Shown: positions 12,626 to 25,531, counted from the first letter of the stretch. The stretch: DNA of 64,000 nt from Sanderia malayensis (GCA_013076295.1 RQOL01000616.1:5050392-5114391), one strand, 5' to 3'. Translations and numbers: made by a program. Notes: generated by a model not told the origin, from the sequence alone.

Positions 12626-13527
12626 AAAAAACGACAATGCAGTATTTAACTCTTTTAAATGTAAAAATTAAACTATTGTCCATAGCAGAAATATATTTAT
12701 ATTGCTTTTAAATAATTTATTACAGATACATATAACATTTATTAACATCGTTTTCTTTATGTTTTGTGTCGTTCTTCGCGAGTTGAGCACTACAGAAAAT
12801 TAGACCTTGACAAAACGAACCTTTGATGACGTCATTCAGCAAAGAGATCAAAGACCAAGTCATTCGCGTCCATTTTTAGTTACTATGCCAACAATATGAT
12901 GACATTGTCACACAGATGCGAAATATTTGCGCATGATGCTTGTTCCGTTGTTTACACATGCTCTATTCTCTTTTAATGGCAGCCAGTGTGGCACTCTATT
13001 GCACGATCATTGATCCCAACAAAAGGGAGAAGTTATTCAACTATAAAGGCAATTGAATGTTCGATTAGTAGAATTTATTTGTCGTAACGCTCTGGAATTC
13101 GTAAACATTGTGTTTAAGGACTTATTTTGAGTTACAAGGCGAGAAAGTTAAGGTGCTAATTTGTAGCGTACTGGCCCTTTCTCAGGCCTGACCAGACTTG
13201 TACTTGTCACCGGCCTATATTCGGGGATTGACAAATAAAGAACGGAGACAATCATTTTATTTAATGGTAACATGAGGTGAGCTATATGTTTTTTGTTTTT
13301 AGGTTAATTATTTAATATTTTCGACAATATTACATGCAGTGGAATGACTGAACTGTGAGCGTAAACAAACTTCAAAACGCCCACAGAACTTATACAACTT
13401 AATGCCTCGAGGACTTTATGTTTTCTCCATGTTTACGGTGTTGACAAAGATACGACATTCATAGAAGAAATGCACGATGAATAGTTTTAATGTTCCAAAA
13501 TTTGATCATTTTCTCTTCAGGAGTCCA
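12626..13527. other. Intergenic region or STXBP4 5' region
   Basis: No coding exon recognised. It holds a perfect CRE palindrome at 12827-12834 and a possible polyadenylation hexamer AATAAA at 13234-13239. A splice acceptor (TTTTCTCTTCAG ending 13520) precedes the STXBP4 start codon, so a 5' untranslated exon of STXBP4 probably lies in this stretch. Confidence 0.5.
12827..12834 (+). promoter_or_regulatory. Perfect CRE palindrome
   Basis: TGACGTCA, the full cAMP-response element consensus, about 700 bp upstream of the STXBP4 start codon. Function is inferred from the motif only. Confidence 0.4.
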
Positions 13528-16500
13528 ATGGAGCAACTTGAGGAACAGCAGGTAGTTGTGTTAAAAAAATGCACAAGTGGTTTAGGTATGATCAGTTTGT
13601 TAAAATCTTCGTTGGGGTCTACAAATTCATATAGAACTCTACTGGCATCATGCTTCATGCTAAGTGTGCACTGTATCATCTAGGGATGAAAATATGCGGA
13701 GGTTTGAGTGAAGAAGGCAAATACACAGGAATATTCATCAGAAAGATCTTAACTGGTGGTGCAGTGGACAACGAAGGTATAATTTTTGATAATTCAGGAA
13801 TTAACAAGTGAACATTCATTGCAGTGGTTTATCTTAATGTCCTCTATGTATGGAATTTTTGTCCAGGTACTTTGCAAGAGGGAGATGAACTATTATATGC
13901 CAATGGAAATAGTCTCAGAGGATGCGACAATGATGAAGCTGTAGCAATTCTCAGGAAGTCAGCACAAACTGGAACAACAAAAATTGTTTTTAAAAGAGAC
14001 ACTGAGTCGAGGTAAAGTCATCATTACCTTCTTCTTCCATAATTCCATCATGTAATTTATAATAGAATAAAACATATTGCAAACAGCAGTCAACTTCTGG
14101 CATCATCTTGACATTGTCCCTTAAACTTTTCAGGCAGAAGTTTGAAACACTATTTCCAAATATAAAGAGCTCTCTCTACTCTACTGGAAATCAGAATGGC
14201 TCATTAAGTCGAAGTGATTCCACATGTTCCAGGTTATCAACAACTTCTTTAGGTAAGTAACTTACATCAAACAGTGATTTTTAAGACATTTGACATTGTT
14301 GAACAGCGCCATTGCATTGAAAAGTACTTTTTCCACAGAGAAACGTGCATGGATCTTCCATGGTGATCGGATGTCTCCTGCTCCATTGCGAGAAACCCCT
14401 TCAAGGAGAATGCAAAGCCCTGTCAGTTACAACCATGAACCCAGAATCAATGGGTCAGCCTCTTTTTTAGCAAACGGAAGCAACCCAATGGCAAGTAATC
14501 CAGGTAAGCCTCATTTGAAATATTCTCCTATTCCTATTTGATGTAGCTAACTGGCAAATTGATTACACAGCTGACATTTCCTCTTTTGATTGCCTGTTAT
14601 TTTGAGCACTTGCTTTCTTAGCAGATTTTTCATTTTCCTTCATTTTTGTATAGTATATTTGGAAATCTGATATTTAGAATATTTGCTATTTGCTATCTAA
14701 AGCAAATTTTAATTGCTCTTGAGGGTTTGAGATGGCGGGCACCAACTATATGTATCATTTCATCTTGGATTTATAGTGAATTTAAGAAATATTCAAAGAG
14801 TCCAACATCCAATGAAAGACTTTCTATCAACTTTTGAAAGAACTGCTTCATTGGACTCTGGTCTTCCATTCAGTTCGCATTATTCCTCACCTGAAAACTC
14901 CATGAGGGGCAATGCTGAAGTGCGTTCTTTGGTGAAAATTGATATCCCAGCAAGAACAAATCTTGGTATCAGCATTTGCGGTGGAAAAAATAAGCCAGAA
15001 GGTCCTCATATTTACGTGAAAGAAGTTATTCAAGGATGCGATGCTTACAGGGTGAGCTAATTTTGAGAATCAATCATCCTTCAGTGGAGTTAATTGTTTC
15101 AGAAACATGCTTCTTTTTTGTCAATTCTTTATCATAGGCAAAGCAATCTTCATTAATTCAGCTGATTATTTTGTTTTTTCTCAGGATGGTAGGCTGAAGA
15201 AAGGAGATCAAATTGTGTCTATCAATGAAGAATCAACAGAAGGTGTGACATATGAACAAGCAAGATCAATGCTCATGAGACTCAAATTAAGGTAATCATC
15301 TCGTTTTCTGCCTTTATTCTTTGCTTAGTGTGCTTTCCATAACCATCGCTCGAACATGATTGCCGATTGTGCTTGATTTTACGAATTTATGTCACTCTCC
15401 TCGCAGTTTAGGGACTTTCGGAAGGGTTGCACTCAGTTTTCAACCTCTCACACCTACTATGCACACGGTAGCTGCATAATACCATGCAGTTTAGGATTCA
15501 ATATCACTGCTAATTGAGCATTGTATCTTATTGTTGTATATATAAATACATCCGACCTGGACTGGTTTTACGTCTCAGTCCACTCTGCAGAGGTCTGAAA
15601 TAGATTTGTGTGTATTTATATTTTGCAGAAAAGACTTGACAAAGTACACAGTCGTCTATGCTGCCAATCCATCTCAATTTCCTGCCAGCCAAGAGCCTGC
15701 AATGACGTCTCCAGCGCTTGAAACTATGCGAAGTAACAACGGAGTGCCTGACATCCAGTCGAGGTTTGAGCAGAACGGAAACCCTGCGCATGAGCCGCAA
15801 TATTCCCCTGTAACAGAGAGCGCGACGTCACAGATGTCGGATGAGGACGCTTTGATGAAGGAGCTGCGGAGGATGGTTGAGAATAGTGGAGATGACAATG
15901 ATGCGACACACGACATTACTGCTGCGCTGGAGCTACCTCACGATCCTGTCAATGCATACGACACCAGTACAAGTCCACGCTTTAGCATGTCTGCACTGCC
16001 AGAAGATCACCAGACCATCTCACCAACTTACTTAACAGCCAGTCAGTTCGTGCCCGGGCTCATGTCAAGCCCAGACGAACACCAGAGGTCTAATCAATTT
16101 GAATCCGGTATGATATGCCTTTATGTTATGATAACACACATCGTTAACAATTACTGTTATTACCATTGGTTGGTTTAATAGCTGTTTATTGTTCTTTGCT
16201 CGTTTTGCAGCATCCCCTCCGAACCAATCGATATCTCATTACTTGGAGCAAGACATCAAACAGCGCTACGCAACCGAGGCAGCCTCGAGATCATCGAACA
16301 GGCTGACGTCATCATCGTACTCTCGTAAGAGTAGAGACAGGCGACTCTCACTCGATCCGGGAACTCGAATCAAAGTTGAAAAGCTAGAAGCAGTGAGGAT
16401 TGTACCTCCCACTTTTTTAGACACCAATTTTAGTTTCATGTTAGCCACGTGTTTTGTGTGTTGACATGATTGCTTGATCAATTGTTTCTTCTCTTCTAGG

Positions 16501-19500
16501 CTTTAAATTACCTCGGTTTTGAGGCATCCCCATTGCAGATTGAAGCTGTACGCAATAGAATTCATATTGATGCGAATGGCTGTGTTCATTATGGAGGCAA
16601 GTTTGTATATTATTTGTTTTTTGTTTGCGCTATAGTCCTGCTTGATATTCTTCATCCAAGAAGTGACGTAATTGCAACGCAGTTTCCTTTAAGATGTTTC
16701 ATCCGTTGTCTAAATCAAACAAGTACCAGTTCTGGACAGTTTGTTTCTCAGCATTATTCTTGTCAGCTGACAACTGTTTGTGCATTCTCACAACGATCAT
16801 TTCGTATGTTTATGTATAAGTTCGCAGGTGGAAGGGGTATCTTTGATTCATGTGCAAATTATTTGAGCTATGATCCGCCTTACATTCTGTTTCTTTGATC
16901 TTACGAACCGTCCACAACACCGTCTTTGTACATCGGCTGAACACCGTCATGGGGTACAATAATTCTAATAAGCACAGAGTTGCATTGAAAGGAGCAACTA
17001 AAATCTATTTTTTAAGGAAAGGTGTGTATATTGTCTCAAGGCTACATTCACACAGAAAGCCTGATTAAATGTAGCTCATGCAAATATATGTGAGTACATC
17101 ACCTGGTCCATATTGGGTCGTGGTGATATTTTGAAAGTTATTTATTACAGCTGTTTACTTTTTTCAGACTTTGTCAATGCTGCGAGGGAAGCTTTGGATG
17201 TTAGACTGGAGGATCATTCGAGGACCCTCAACGAGGCTAACCTCCAATTCGCCATGAGGGATATTGATGCGATGGAAAAAGAAGAAGCACTGAAGGTGAG
17301 TTAAGTATTAATTTTATGCATCTGGTTGTTAGATCAGTTAAGTTTAGACTTGCTAGATCAATTATGGATCAATACTATATACTATAATCTATAGACCATA
17401 GCGCAATTCAGAGAATGCAATATCCCACGGTAGGTTTTTTTGCTAAATAAAGAGCAACCCCAACTACTGTTTTCTTGTAAATACACGGCTTCGCTCAAAC
17501 GACTCAAGCCTCAAGCCACGGGTAGTATTCTATTATTAAAGCACAACTGCAGGTCGTGACTCGTGAATGTTTCATTAGCAGACCATGTTTAGAACAGGCG
17601 GATAAACCAGCGTGCGTATAATATTTTCTCCCACGTTCATTACATTTAACAAAGCGGTCCAAGTACGAACTGTTCATCAGGTTTATTTAGGGCATTTTAT
17701 CCTAGTGTTATTCTTAAAGCTCTCTAAGAGTTTCGTGAACAGTTTCTGAGGATGTAACGCTGATTAGTTTCTCTAGATGTTTACGATATCTACAGCATGA
17801 AGAACTGTACGTGCTAGCTTCAGTTACTCTGTATGAAGACGTTCAAACAAAGCTCGATAAATACGAAATAATTTTCAAAAAAAGTTGTTTATTGGAAACT
17901 GATTGCATTGCGTGATGGAACGATGGAATGATTCCAGCATTCCATCATTCCGCGTCTTGCAGATAGGCCCGCGCATGCTATCAGTCAATCATTCAGCCAA
18001 CCAAAGCAGGTTATTGCATTCAGTCATTGAGAAATCGTAGTATGAGATTCTTCTATTACGATTCTTGATATTCATCATGAGTTGCATCTTGTGCTTCTAA
18101 ACTCAGTCCGTCCCACTACTCTCGAGTTTTTGAGACAGCAGATAAATGTGGCTGTGTTAATCAAAGTGCCAACAAATAACTTCCTACCTGTGTAGATTAT
18201 CTGTGTAGATACGTTTGTGACCCTGCAGTTGAGTTGAGGTGAGTTGGATTTATTTGTTTTTCAAAACCGATATTCCCAGCAGTTATCAGTGATATTTTAT
18301 TTCCTTCGTCGTACGGTCTTGTATATATCATTTCAGGAATCATGGAGGCAAATCCAGGGACTCCTAAATGACGGTAAAGGGAGCTGATTAGTACCCAAGG
18401 GCAATGATTAGTATGAAATTTTGAGTGCTTTCCTTTTCGGCGTCGATGATTATTAAAACTATTTATTGTAGAAGCTCAATGAATGTAGTTAGTCATCCAG
18501 AAAAATTCAACTCAAAGTTTTTTGAAATATCCTTTTGGACGTTTGATGGCAAAGCAGGAACCGCATTCTTGGGAGAGGGGGCTAGGTTTGCATGTCAGGC
18601 ATTCTGCTATTACTCTGTTATTTTTTGGCAAAAAAGAGAATTTCTGAGATTATTTTTATCTCATAATATGAAGAGAAGTTTATCATGTCATCAACAGGAG
18701 TATTTATGGGTGCGACGTTTTGAGAGATACCCCTTCGTTCTTGCTCTCCTCCAGCCCTTTCTTGAAGAGCATGGCTATTTGTTTAACAATCGATTGCTTG
18801 AGTATTCGAATTTGCTTTGTTGTGGAAAACTAATTAAAAATCAAGATACATAATTTATGTCACAGCTTTTATTAATTTTTAACCAATTATTTAGATGCTG
18901 ACTAATTGTGTCGTTGTTAGTTATTATACTGAACTATCTGTATTTATTATTTCGTTTTTATTGGGCTATCAATTTAGCTTAACTGAAAAGTTGTTTATGC
19001 TACGTTATAAACCTCATGACATGCAGTTTTATTCAACTGCCAGCCTGCACCTGTATCTCTCATGCTGTTAAAATGTTTAATGCTGAAGAATTAATGATCT
19101 GAATCGAAACATGATTATTCTCAATTAAGAATAAGAGATTTTTATCAGAGTACAGGTGGCCACATTTGTAGCGTGGAACTTTTCTCAACTTTGTACCTTT
19201 GCTATCTCCAAGCTCAGTTCTTTGTGCAAGCGACTCCAACCTTTTTTGACTCAATCCAAATACTATTACTGTATACTACTCCAGTTAACTGAACTACTAT
19301 CTGTAGCTGCTTGTCATGGCCTAGGCAATGAGTTTAATGCTGTCGCTTGATTTTTTCTAGGCCAAGCAAAGAGAGTCGGAAAATTTTACTCGAGTTCAAG
19401 AAATGCAGCGCCGATATCAAGATGAGATGGGTCACGTGATGCGCGAAAGAGACGAGGCCCTGCGCGAATTGCATTTCCTTCGACAACGGCTGAACGAGAA

Positions 19501-21635
19501 GAAGCAAAACGATCCTGTCATTGAAGATGAATTGAATAGATCGAGACAGGTGAGTTTCTTGCTCTGATGTTCTTTGGTGATTCCTAAATGAGGAACTGTC
19601 TAAAAACTTATGTTAGCTTCGATCTGAACTTAACTCTTAGGAAGTAGCCAATGCTTATCGCGAAGTTGGAGAGCTGCGCACGCGCACTCACTTGGTGAGT
19701 ACGGCATTACAAGAAGCGAGACAGAAAGAGGAGAAGTTTGAAAAGGTATAGCTGGATCATATTGTAAATCATGTTATATTTTCACAGCCAATTTGTAACT
19801 AATTTTGCAAGATTTTATAAGTTGCATACTTTTTGGCACTTTTTTGACATTTGCGGCAATTTTTCCTTTCAAGAAAATATAAAGAAACTGTTTATTATTA
19901 CCTTCGTTAATTTTAATGATTGCTGCTTTCTTCTGTAGAAAATAAGTGACTTAGAAGAGGAGTTGAGTCAGAGCTCAAAGAAAACAGCAGGTGGTCCAAA
20001 GCGGGTAAGCAATCTTCAGTCTGTGAACCCTATGTTTATAAATTCAAACCAAAGTTATAGACTATATGGATTTGTAGACTAGCTCTTTATCGTTGGGTAA
20101 AGTAGTTGGCTTTGCACCATTTAACAAATTTCTGCTTTACCTCGAACCCATGTCAGCAAAGCTAGAAGGATCCTGAGTTCGAGGTTGAATTCTGTCCTAA
20201 CAGCTAGTCTTTTATGCTGCATTACATATGATGTAACAAATTGTGTATAAATATTTTTATTTTTTTATGATCAGCAAGAGTTTAACGAGCTTCAGAAGCG
20301 ATTAGTCGTACTGGGTTGCCAGCTGAGAAAATCGGAAGTCAGCAAACGAACGTACGAAGTTGCCGTCGAAAAACTCACCAAGTTTGTCGAGGTAGCAAAT
20401 TAATGCATTGCAACCTGCATTTTGCTTTCCTTCGAATCCCCAATTGTATGTTTTTGCGCCATACACTTAGACTCACTACATTGCGTCCCTGTGCCTCGCT
20501 CGTTTTCACTCGCTCGTTTGCTCCCTTGTGTTGAGCGAGTTGCGAGCGAAGCACAGAGATGCAATGTAATGAGTCTACCATACACTTAGCTAATGCCATG
20601 TTTCCAATTGATTTGATTATGAAATGGTTATGTATCTTTTGTTTTAGCGTGTCTATGATACGTCTCTTCTTGAGGAGGACAAGGCATCAACACCAGGGTA
20701 AATTATATACACTATGAAATTTTTGTATTAGTTCTTGTGTGCTTACTTGCTATGTACAAGTCATTTGTAGACCCTGATATAATAGAATACTCTAGTTTAG
20801 TAATATCTTTTTTAGGCTGTTGATTTGGTGTTCCTGAATTTCGAAGTATTTATTGATTGATGAAGAGTAATTAATCTCTAATTTTCTTCTCTAGGAGTAG
20901 GAGAAGCACAAAGGGACGCAGAAACAGTCAAGCACCAACAGACATTGCTCAGGAAGCGCGCGAAACAGTCAAGTCTGTTAAACTTCTACTAGAAGAAGAG
21001 CGTAAGTTCTGGTTCAGAAGCTGCAATCATTCATACATGATGTCAGATGACAACTACATACGTTTAATAATAACTGTCGTGGATTGACTTTGATGTTTTT
21101 TTAACCCAATTCTGCTAGGAGAATGACCCTTTAGTCAATGACATTTTGAGTCTTTGTTTGTCAGTATTCAACGTTGTCTTTGCTATTTTTCACCTTGTTC
21201 TTTCACCAATATGTTTTCTTTAGCACTTCCATTTGGTTGGGAAGAGGTCTATGCTCCTGATGGCTCAAGATACTACATCAAGTAAGCTTTTTATTCTTCA
21301 GTCTAAGATGTCATTAAAATGTCTAATCCTCAGGACTCGTAAAGTTAACTCAACACAAATATACATGTAATTTATTATTCTTTGTAGTGTTGCATGCCTC
21401 TTAGAGTTTTACAATTGATCTACAGGCTATTGTTTTTTGCTTTGTAGACCTTTTCTTCTTTCAGAATAATGGGTCTACACGTACGTACACCCTTATTGCG
21501 TGTGATAATTAATGTCTGTTCTTTTACAGCCACGTCACTCAAACTACATCGTGGCTTCATCCTGTATCTGGAATACAACACTTGGCCTCGTCTCAAGACG
21601 ATCGAAGGCCTCCTCCGCTTGACCAAAAGCTGTGA
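13528..21635 (+). CDS. STXBP4: Syntaxin-binding protein 4 with an extra PDZ domain
   Basis: STXBP4 (Synip) binds syntaxin-4 and restrains insulin-regulated vesicle fusion in mammals. Nineteen exons join in phase to 881 residues: 13528-13585, 13684-13776, 13867-14011, 14134-14252, 14339-14503, 14777-15051, 15185-15291, 15629-16107, 16211-16392, 16500-16596, 17168-17295, 19361-19549, 19641-19745, 19939-20004, 20275-20391, 20648-20697, 20895-21001, 21224-21281 and 21530-21635. PDZ1 spans residues about 7-95 (loop GLGMKICGG). PDZ2 spans about 240-335 (loop NLGISICGG, then DGRLKKGDQIVSINEES), and is the one matching the family's single PDZ. A short EF-hand-like segment lies near 540-590, a coiled coil at about 590-790, and a WW domain at about 828-858 (LPFGWEEVYAPDGSRYYINHVTQTTSW shortened here to its ends). 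The start is the only in-frame ATG near the first PDZ exon. The acceptor at 13520 implies an upstream untranslated exon. One intron, 16597-17167, starts with GC. Confidence 0.9.
16597..17167 (+). other. GC-AG intron in STXBP4
   Basis: The exon ends ...TATGGAG and the intron starts GCAAGT at 16597. The acceptor TTTTTTCAG ends at 17167. Phase 1 on both sides, and the joined protein YGDFVNAAR matches the family (human FGDFVQVAR as I recall), so the GC donor is needed. The rest of the intron is AT-rich with no gene seen. Confidence 0.85.
17296..19360 (+). other. STXBP4 intron, 2.1 kb
   Basis: The largest intron of this gene, phase 0, donor GTGAGT at 17296 and acceptor TTTTTTCTAG ending 19360. 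It contains an unexplained open frame of 142 codons at 18425-18853 and a small inverted repeat near 17932-17956. No exon of STXBP4 is missing, since the flanking coding sequence is continuous. Confidence 0.8.
20459..20587. mobile_element. Fold-back MITE with 10-bp target duplication
   Basis: Inverted arms about 34 bp long, starting AGACTCACTACATTGC at 20469 and ending GCAATGTAATGAGTCT at 20576. They are flanked by an exact 10-bp direct repeat CCATACACTT at 20459-20468 and 20578-20587. The 9-11 bp duplication and long arms fit Mutator-like (MULE) non-autonomous elements by established knowledge; the superfamily call is inference. It lies in a STXBP4 intron. Confidence 0.75.
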
Positions 21636-22405
21636 AGCCGCATTGCACTGCATCAGCTGAATATATCCACACAATGGCATTCCTGTTTTAAGTAATTACT
21701 ATTTTAAGAGAGCTTTTGAATATAGATACAGTTAATCGATTTAATATTATATAGTGTCGTAGTATTGACAGCACTATGTTTACTATCTGATTAGTTTTTA
21801 ATGCAGCTTTATAGATTTAAATATTTCATGAAACGTACCGTTGCTGTTATACTGCTTAGATTTGATAATTGGTAAGTTAATCTTTTGCAAGATTTTTAAG
21901 ATATAGTTACGCATTTCTGTAATTGTCTGCTTAGGATAAAAACATATGTTAATATGATGTGTTATAATGCTATGCTAATCTAACCTGACCTGAAACATTA
22001 TAATTCGATTTGATCCCTTATCCATTATGTTAATGTAATGTAAGTTGTGTCTTTTGAATCTTATGTCAGTAAGACCGTTGTCAAAGTGTAAAAGTTTGTA
22101 TCATATACTATTCAGACGTAAGAACAATTGTATTGAAACAATATTTTCACGCTTAACTATATTAATTAGAAAAGTGGCTAATTAGAGAAAGACAGGGGTG
22201 TAACCATCGGGTATAAATAAACGCCTTTGGCATAAGATGAAGTTCAAATTTCGCGGGTTATTATGGTAACCTGCTCATGAAAATGAGACAACATCGTAAA
22301 TAAAAGACGAAGAAAAATTTCCCAGCTTCCTTTCTCATCACGAAGGCCTAGGCACCTTTCGCAGCGACAGCATAACACTAAATCGTTCCGCGAAATACCT
22401 CTAAG
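21636..22405. other. STXBP4 3' UTR and NDPK promoter region
   Basis: AT-rich sequence between STXBP4 and the NDPK gene. Candidate polyadenylation signals AATAAA at 22216-22221 and 22299-22304. No exon or repeat recognised. Confidence 0.55.
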
Positions 22406-24373
22406 ATGGCATCAAGAGCATTTTCAGTCGTTCGATCAAGTGCTAGGAATCTAGGAGCAGGTTTCCGTGGCATTTCTTCCAATGCTGGGAAAAAATCCTG
22501 GAGTGTATCTCCTTTACTTCTTGGAACACTAACTGCAGCTTGCACGGTTGGAGGGCTTGCATATTATGCAAATGAAAAGAAAAATTGTTTTGGCATGCTT
22601 GAAACAGTTCGTGCATCTGCATATGTGAGTATTTTATTACATGGATAGGATATAGCTTATTCTTTAATTTTTCCACACAAAAGCCCCTGGAAATTCTAAA
22701 AGAGGGCTCTCTGTGCCTGAATGCTTCTAAACACCTGCAACAAATTCTTGAAAAGATAATTTAAAACATTATTGAAAAGTAATATGAAATACCCTTGTGA
22801 ATATATAAATATATGCGTCACTGGTATTGAGAAGGAAGACGAAAGCGGAGGTATGCTAACAAGGCATATCATGAGGAATAAGGGCAGACAGTCCACGTGT
22901 TTCAAAGCAGGGACCTGGGAACAATGTCCACATTGTATTTAAAACCAAGGAACTTCCTTTTTCTTCCCTTTACTTTTTTCACCACCGACGACGTGTACAT
23001 TAACTGCTCAACTTTGCAGATTCCTCCACCGACCAAGGCAATGGGAAACACCGACAGAACCTTCATAATGATAAAGCCCGATGGTGTCGAAAGAGGCCTC
23101 ATTGCAGACATCATCAAAAGGTTCGAGCAACGAGGCTACAAACTTGTTGCAATGAAATTCGTGAAGGTAAGTAGGCCATATTTGAGACACGTGCTACTTC
23201 GCTGCTGGAGGTCGATATTAGCGAGTTTTTGAGTTGAAATACGTCAACATACGCGTGTATCTTTTGAAAATAATGCCTGATAATGCTACGAAATAGCAAT
23301 CTAGCAATTAGTTGTATAATATTTTTAGAATTTCCCTCTGAAATTTGGAGAACTAAGAACCAGACGAAGAGGGGGCGTGACTTTGTCACGTGGTCGCTTC
23401 AGCTGGCTGAACCATTCTTCTTCCCTGCTGAAAAAATCTTCAATCCTCGTGAAATTATGTCCATCTTTTATTCCTTTTTGCAGATATTAATGTAACTTTA
23501 ACTAGGCATACTGTATGAGAATTATGAAATGCAACACATTTTATCATGTATCAACTTTCTTTTTTAAGCCTGAAGCTGAGTTATTGCAAAAACATTATGC
23601 AGACCTAAAGGAAAAGCCTTTCTTTCCATCCCTAATGAAATATGTTGGCTCTGGCCCTGTTGTTGCAATGGTATGTTAATGTATCTTCTTTTTTATTGGT
23701 AAACACAGTTATTATTAGTGTATTGCTCACAAACTTTTTCTTTGTTGACCCCTTTAATATCTTTTTCAGCCAGGTTTGAAAATCTAGATACTCCTTGAGA
23801 AGTATCATTGTTGAAATTTAATTATTCTGTTTCAGGTTTGGGAAGGTAAAGATGCTGTGAATACTGGCAGAGTTATGCTTGGCGAAACAAATCCTGTAAG
23901 TACATGAAGTAATTGGTCTGGTATGAATCCTGTGTGAAATATTGAATAATTATTGGGGGCTTCAGCCCTCTGCCCCCTGGAAATTAAGACCCTGTTTCAT
24001 ACGAATCTTGTATGAAGTTTGCAAAAGTTTACCTTGTGACTGTAACATTTCCTTTGTTTTCTTCATCCAGCTTGCATCCAAGCCTGGGTCAATCAGAGGA
24101 GACTACAGCATTGACATTGGAAGGTAAATTATCTCCACGTATATTTATATTGTTTTACATTTTTCAGCTCTTCAGATGAGTACTCTTTTTCATAAATATT
24201 TGAGAAAACCTTTTGTTGAGTTTTTTACTTATCTTTTGCTTTTGTTTGTCTCTAGAAATATTTGCCATGGCAGTGACAGCAACGAAAGTGCTGCAAAGGA
24301 AATTGGTCTTTGGTTCTCAGAGAAGGAGCTTGTTGATTGGACCCCAGTGTTGAAATCCATGGTCTATGAATGA
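22406..24373 (+). CDS. Nucleoside diphosphate kinase, mitochondrial membrane-anchored type
   Basis: NDP kinase transfers the gamma phosphate from ATP to other nucleoside diphosphates through a phosphohistidine. Six exons join in phase to 232 residues: 22406-22624, 23020-23166, 23569-23670, 23836-23895, 24071-24123 and 24256-24373. The first 73 residues are a Ser/Arg-rich mitochondrial-type presequence ([16 protein letters not shown]) followed by a hydrophobic stretch of about 18 residues ([20 protein letters not shown]). The catalytic domain starts near [18 protein letters not shown] and has the active-site motif [12 protein letters not shown] with the catalytic His at residue 198. It ends with [13 protein letters not shown] and YE. 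The usual cytosolic enzyme is about 150 residues, so the extra 75 are the targeting and anchor part. The start context AAGATGGCA is strong. NME4 (mitochondrial) is the nearest vertebrate idea, but the paralogue is not certain. Confidence 0.9.
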
Positions 24374-25531
24374 AGATTTTTTGGATAATGTGAAAACTGT
24401 GTTGGAATTAATTTAAGGTTAGTTATTTAATCAAGTAACTTTATATCTTGCCATAAATCCATGCTGAAATTATGATTTTGAAAGATATGAAGAGCAATTT
24501 TTTTGCATCATTTATCTATTGTCTCTCTGTTGTTGATTATGCACATGTGCTGAATACTGGTATCGCTAGAAATTGAACAAGTTCAAAATTTGACTGATGA
24601 CCAGTATTTGTCAACGTTTGATTATTGTGCATAAAGAATTTGCACGGAATTTACCACATGCCAACTCCCAAACTAAGTAATGCATGCTATGCTGTGAAAT
24701 GTAGAATTTAGCACACTTGATACCATCACCGCATTTATACGCGAAGTCGTGTCAGAAGTTCAATATTTGCTTAATTAGTATACGTATTTAATGCTTTGAA
24801 TTTACCATTGCTTGTACAAGGTACAGCAAGATTATTGTTTACCCAAACAACAAAACAACATTCCGTGATTGATTTATATCGCAGTTTAGATTCAGCTTTT
24901 TAGATTCAGTTTAGATTCAAGTTCTTGATGGGATAGCTTTGCAAAGTGGAGATATCCCACTGATTCAAGATACTGTCGCAATATTATGTAGCCGGGTGGC
25001 GTAAATAAAGAACACTACACGACCCATCATATAAATTGTTAGTTAAACAATTATTTAACTATAATGAATCATTCAACCGAGCAGGAAATTTTAATTCCGT
25101 TCGCTTGTTTGTTGGATTTGATTTTGAAGCTTTTCCACACAACAACAAAATAGCAGCAACTGTGCAGTGCCGATGATTATGGGCTTTAGGCTGACATAAG
25201 AAGTAGCCGCGGTTGCAGAGATACGTCATATATGCAACCGGATGCACGCATAGAATACGGAAAGCTTTTTTCTGTTCCTTCTATTTCGGCATTTAATTCA
25301 TTTATAAAGCCACTTCAATACAATAAGCGCATGCTAGAAACGACAGAGCGATTCGGGTTGTTTTTAGAATTACGCTACGCTTTGCTTTTCATCATACCCG
25401 GTCGTCTTCATTCATAATAGTACGTACGACTATGACTCTGATCAGAGCGAGACGAGAACATGGATCATGCCACGTCATATGGTTGGTTAGAGTTTTCTTT
25501 CAATGAGTTTCCAGTTTCTGTTATAAGTATA
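24374..25531. other. NDPK 3' UTR and intergenic region
   Basis: No coding exon recognised. AATAAA at 25004-25009 could end the NDPK transcript about 630 bases past its stop. The remainder is AT-rich single-copy-looking sequence. Confidence 0.5.

Noticed and set aside
12878..12891. Second X-box (GTTACTATGCCAAC)
   Set aside because: Two mismatches fall in key positions and STXBP4 is not a cilia gene.
20090..20210. tRNA-derived SINE or tRNA gene
   Set aside because: GAGTTCGAGGTT recalls a B box, but no cloverleaf or A box can be built around it.
10771..21635. Fusion of the orphan gene with STXBP4
   Set aside because: The last orphan exon ends in phase 1 but the first PDZ exon needs phase 2, and the forced frame meets a stop after about 11 codons.
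23341..23495. Extra NDPK exon in the second intron
   Set aside because: The catalytic domain is continuous without it (FVK joined to [14 protein letters not shown]).
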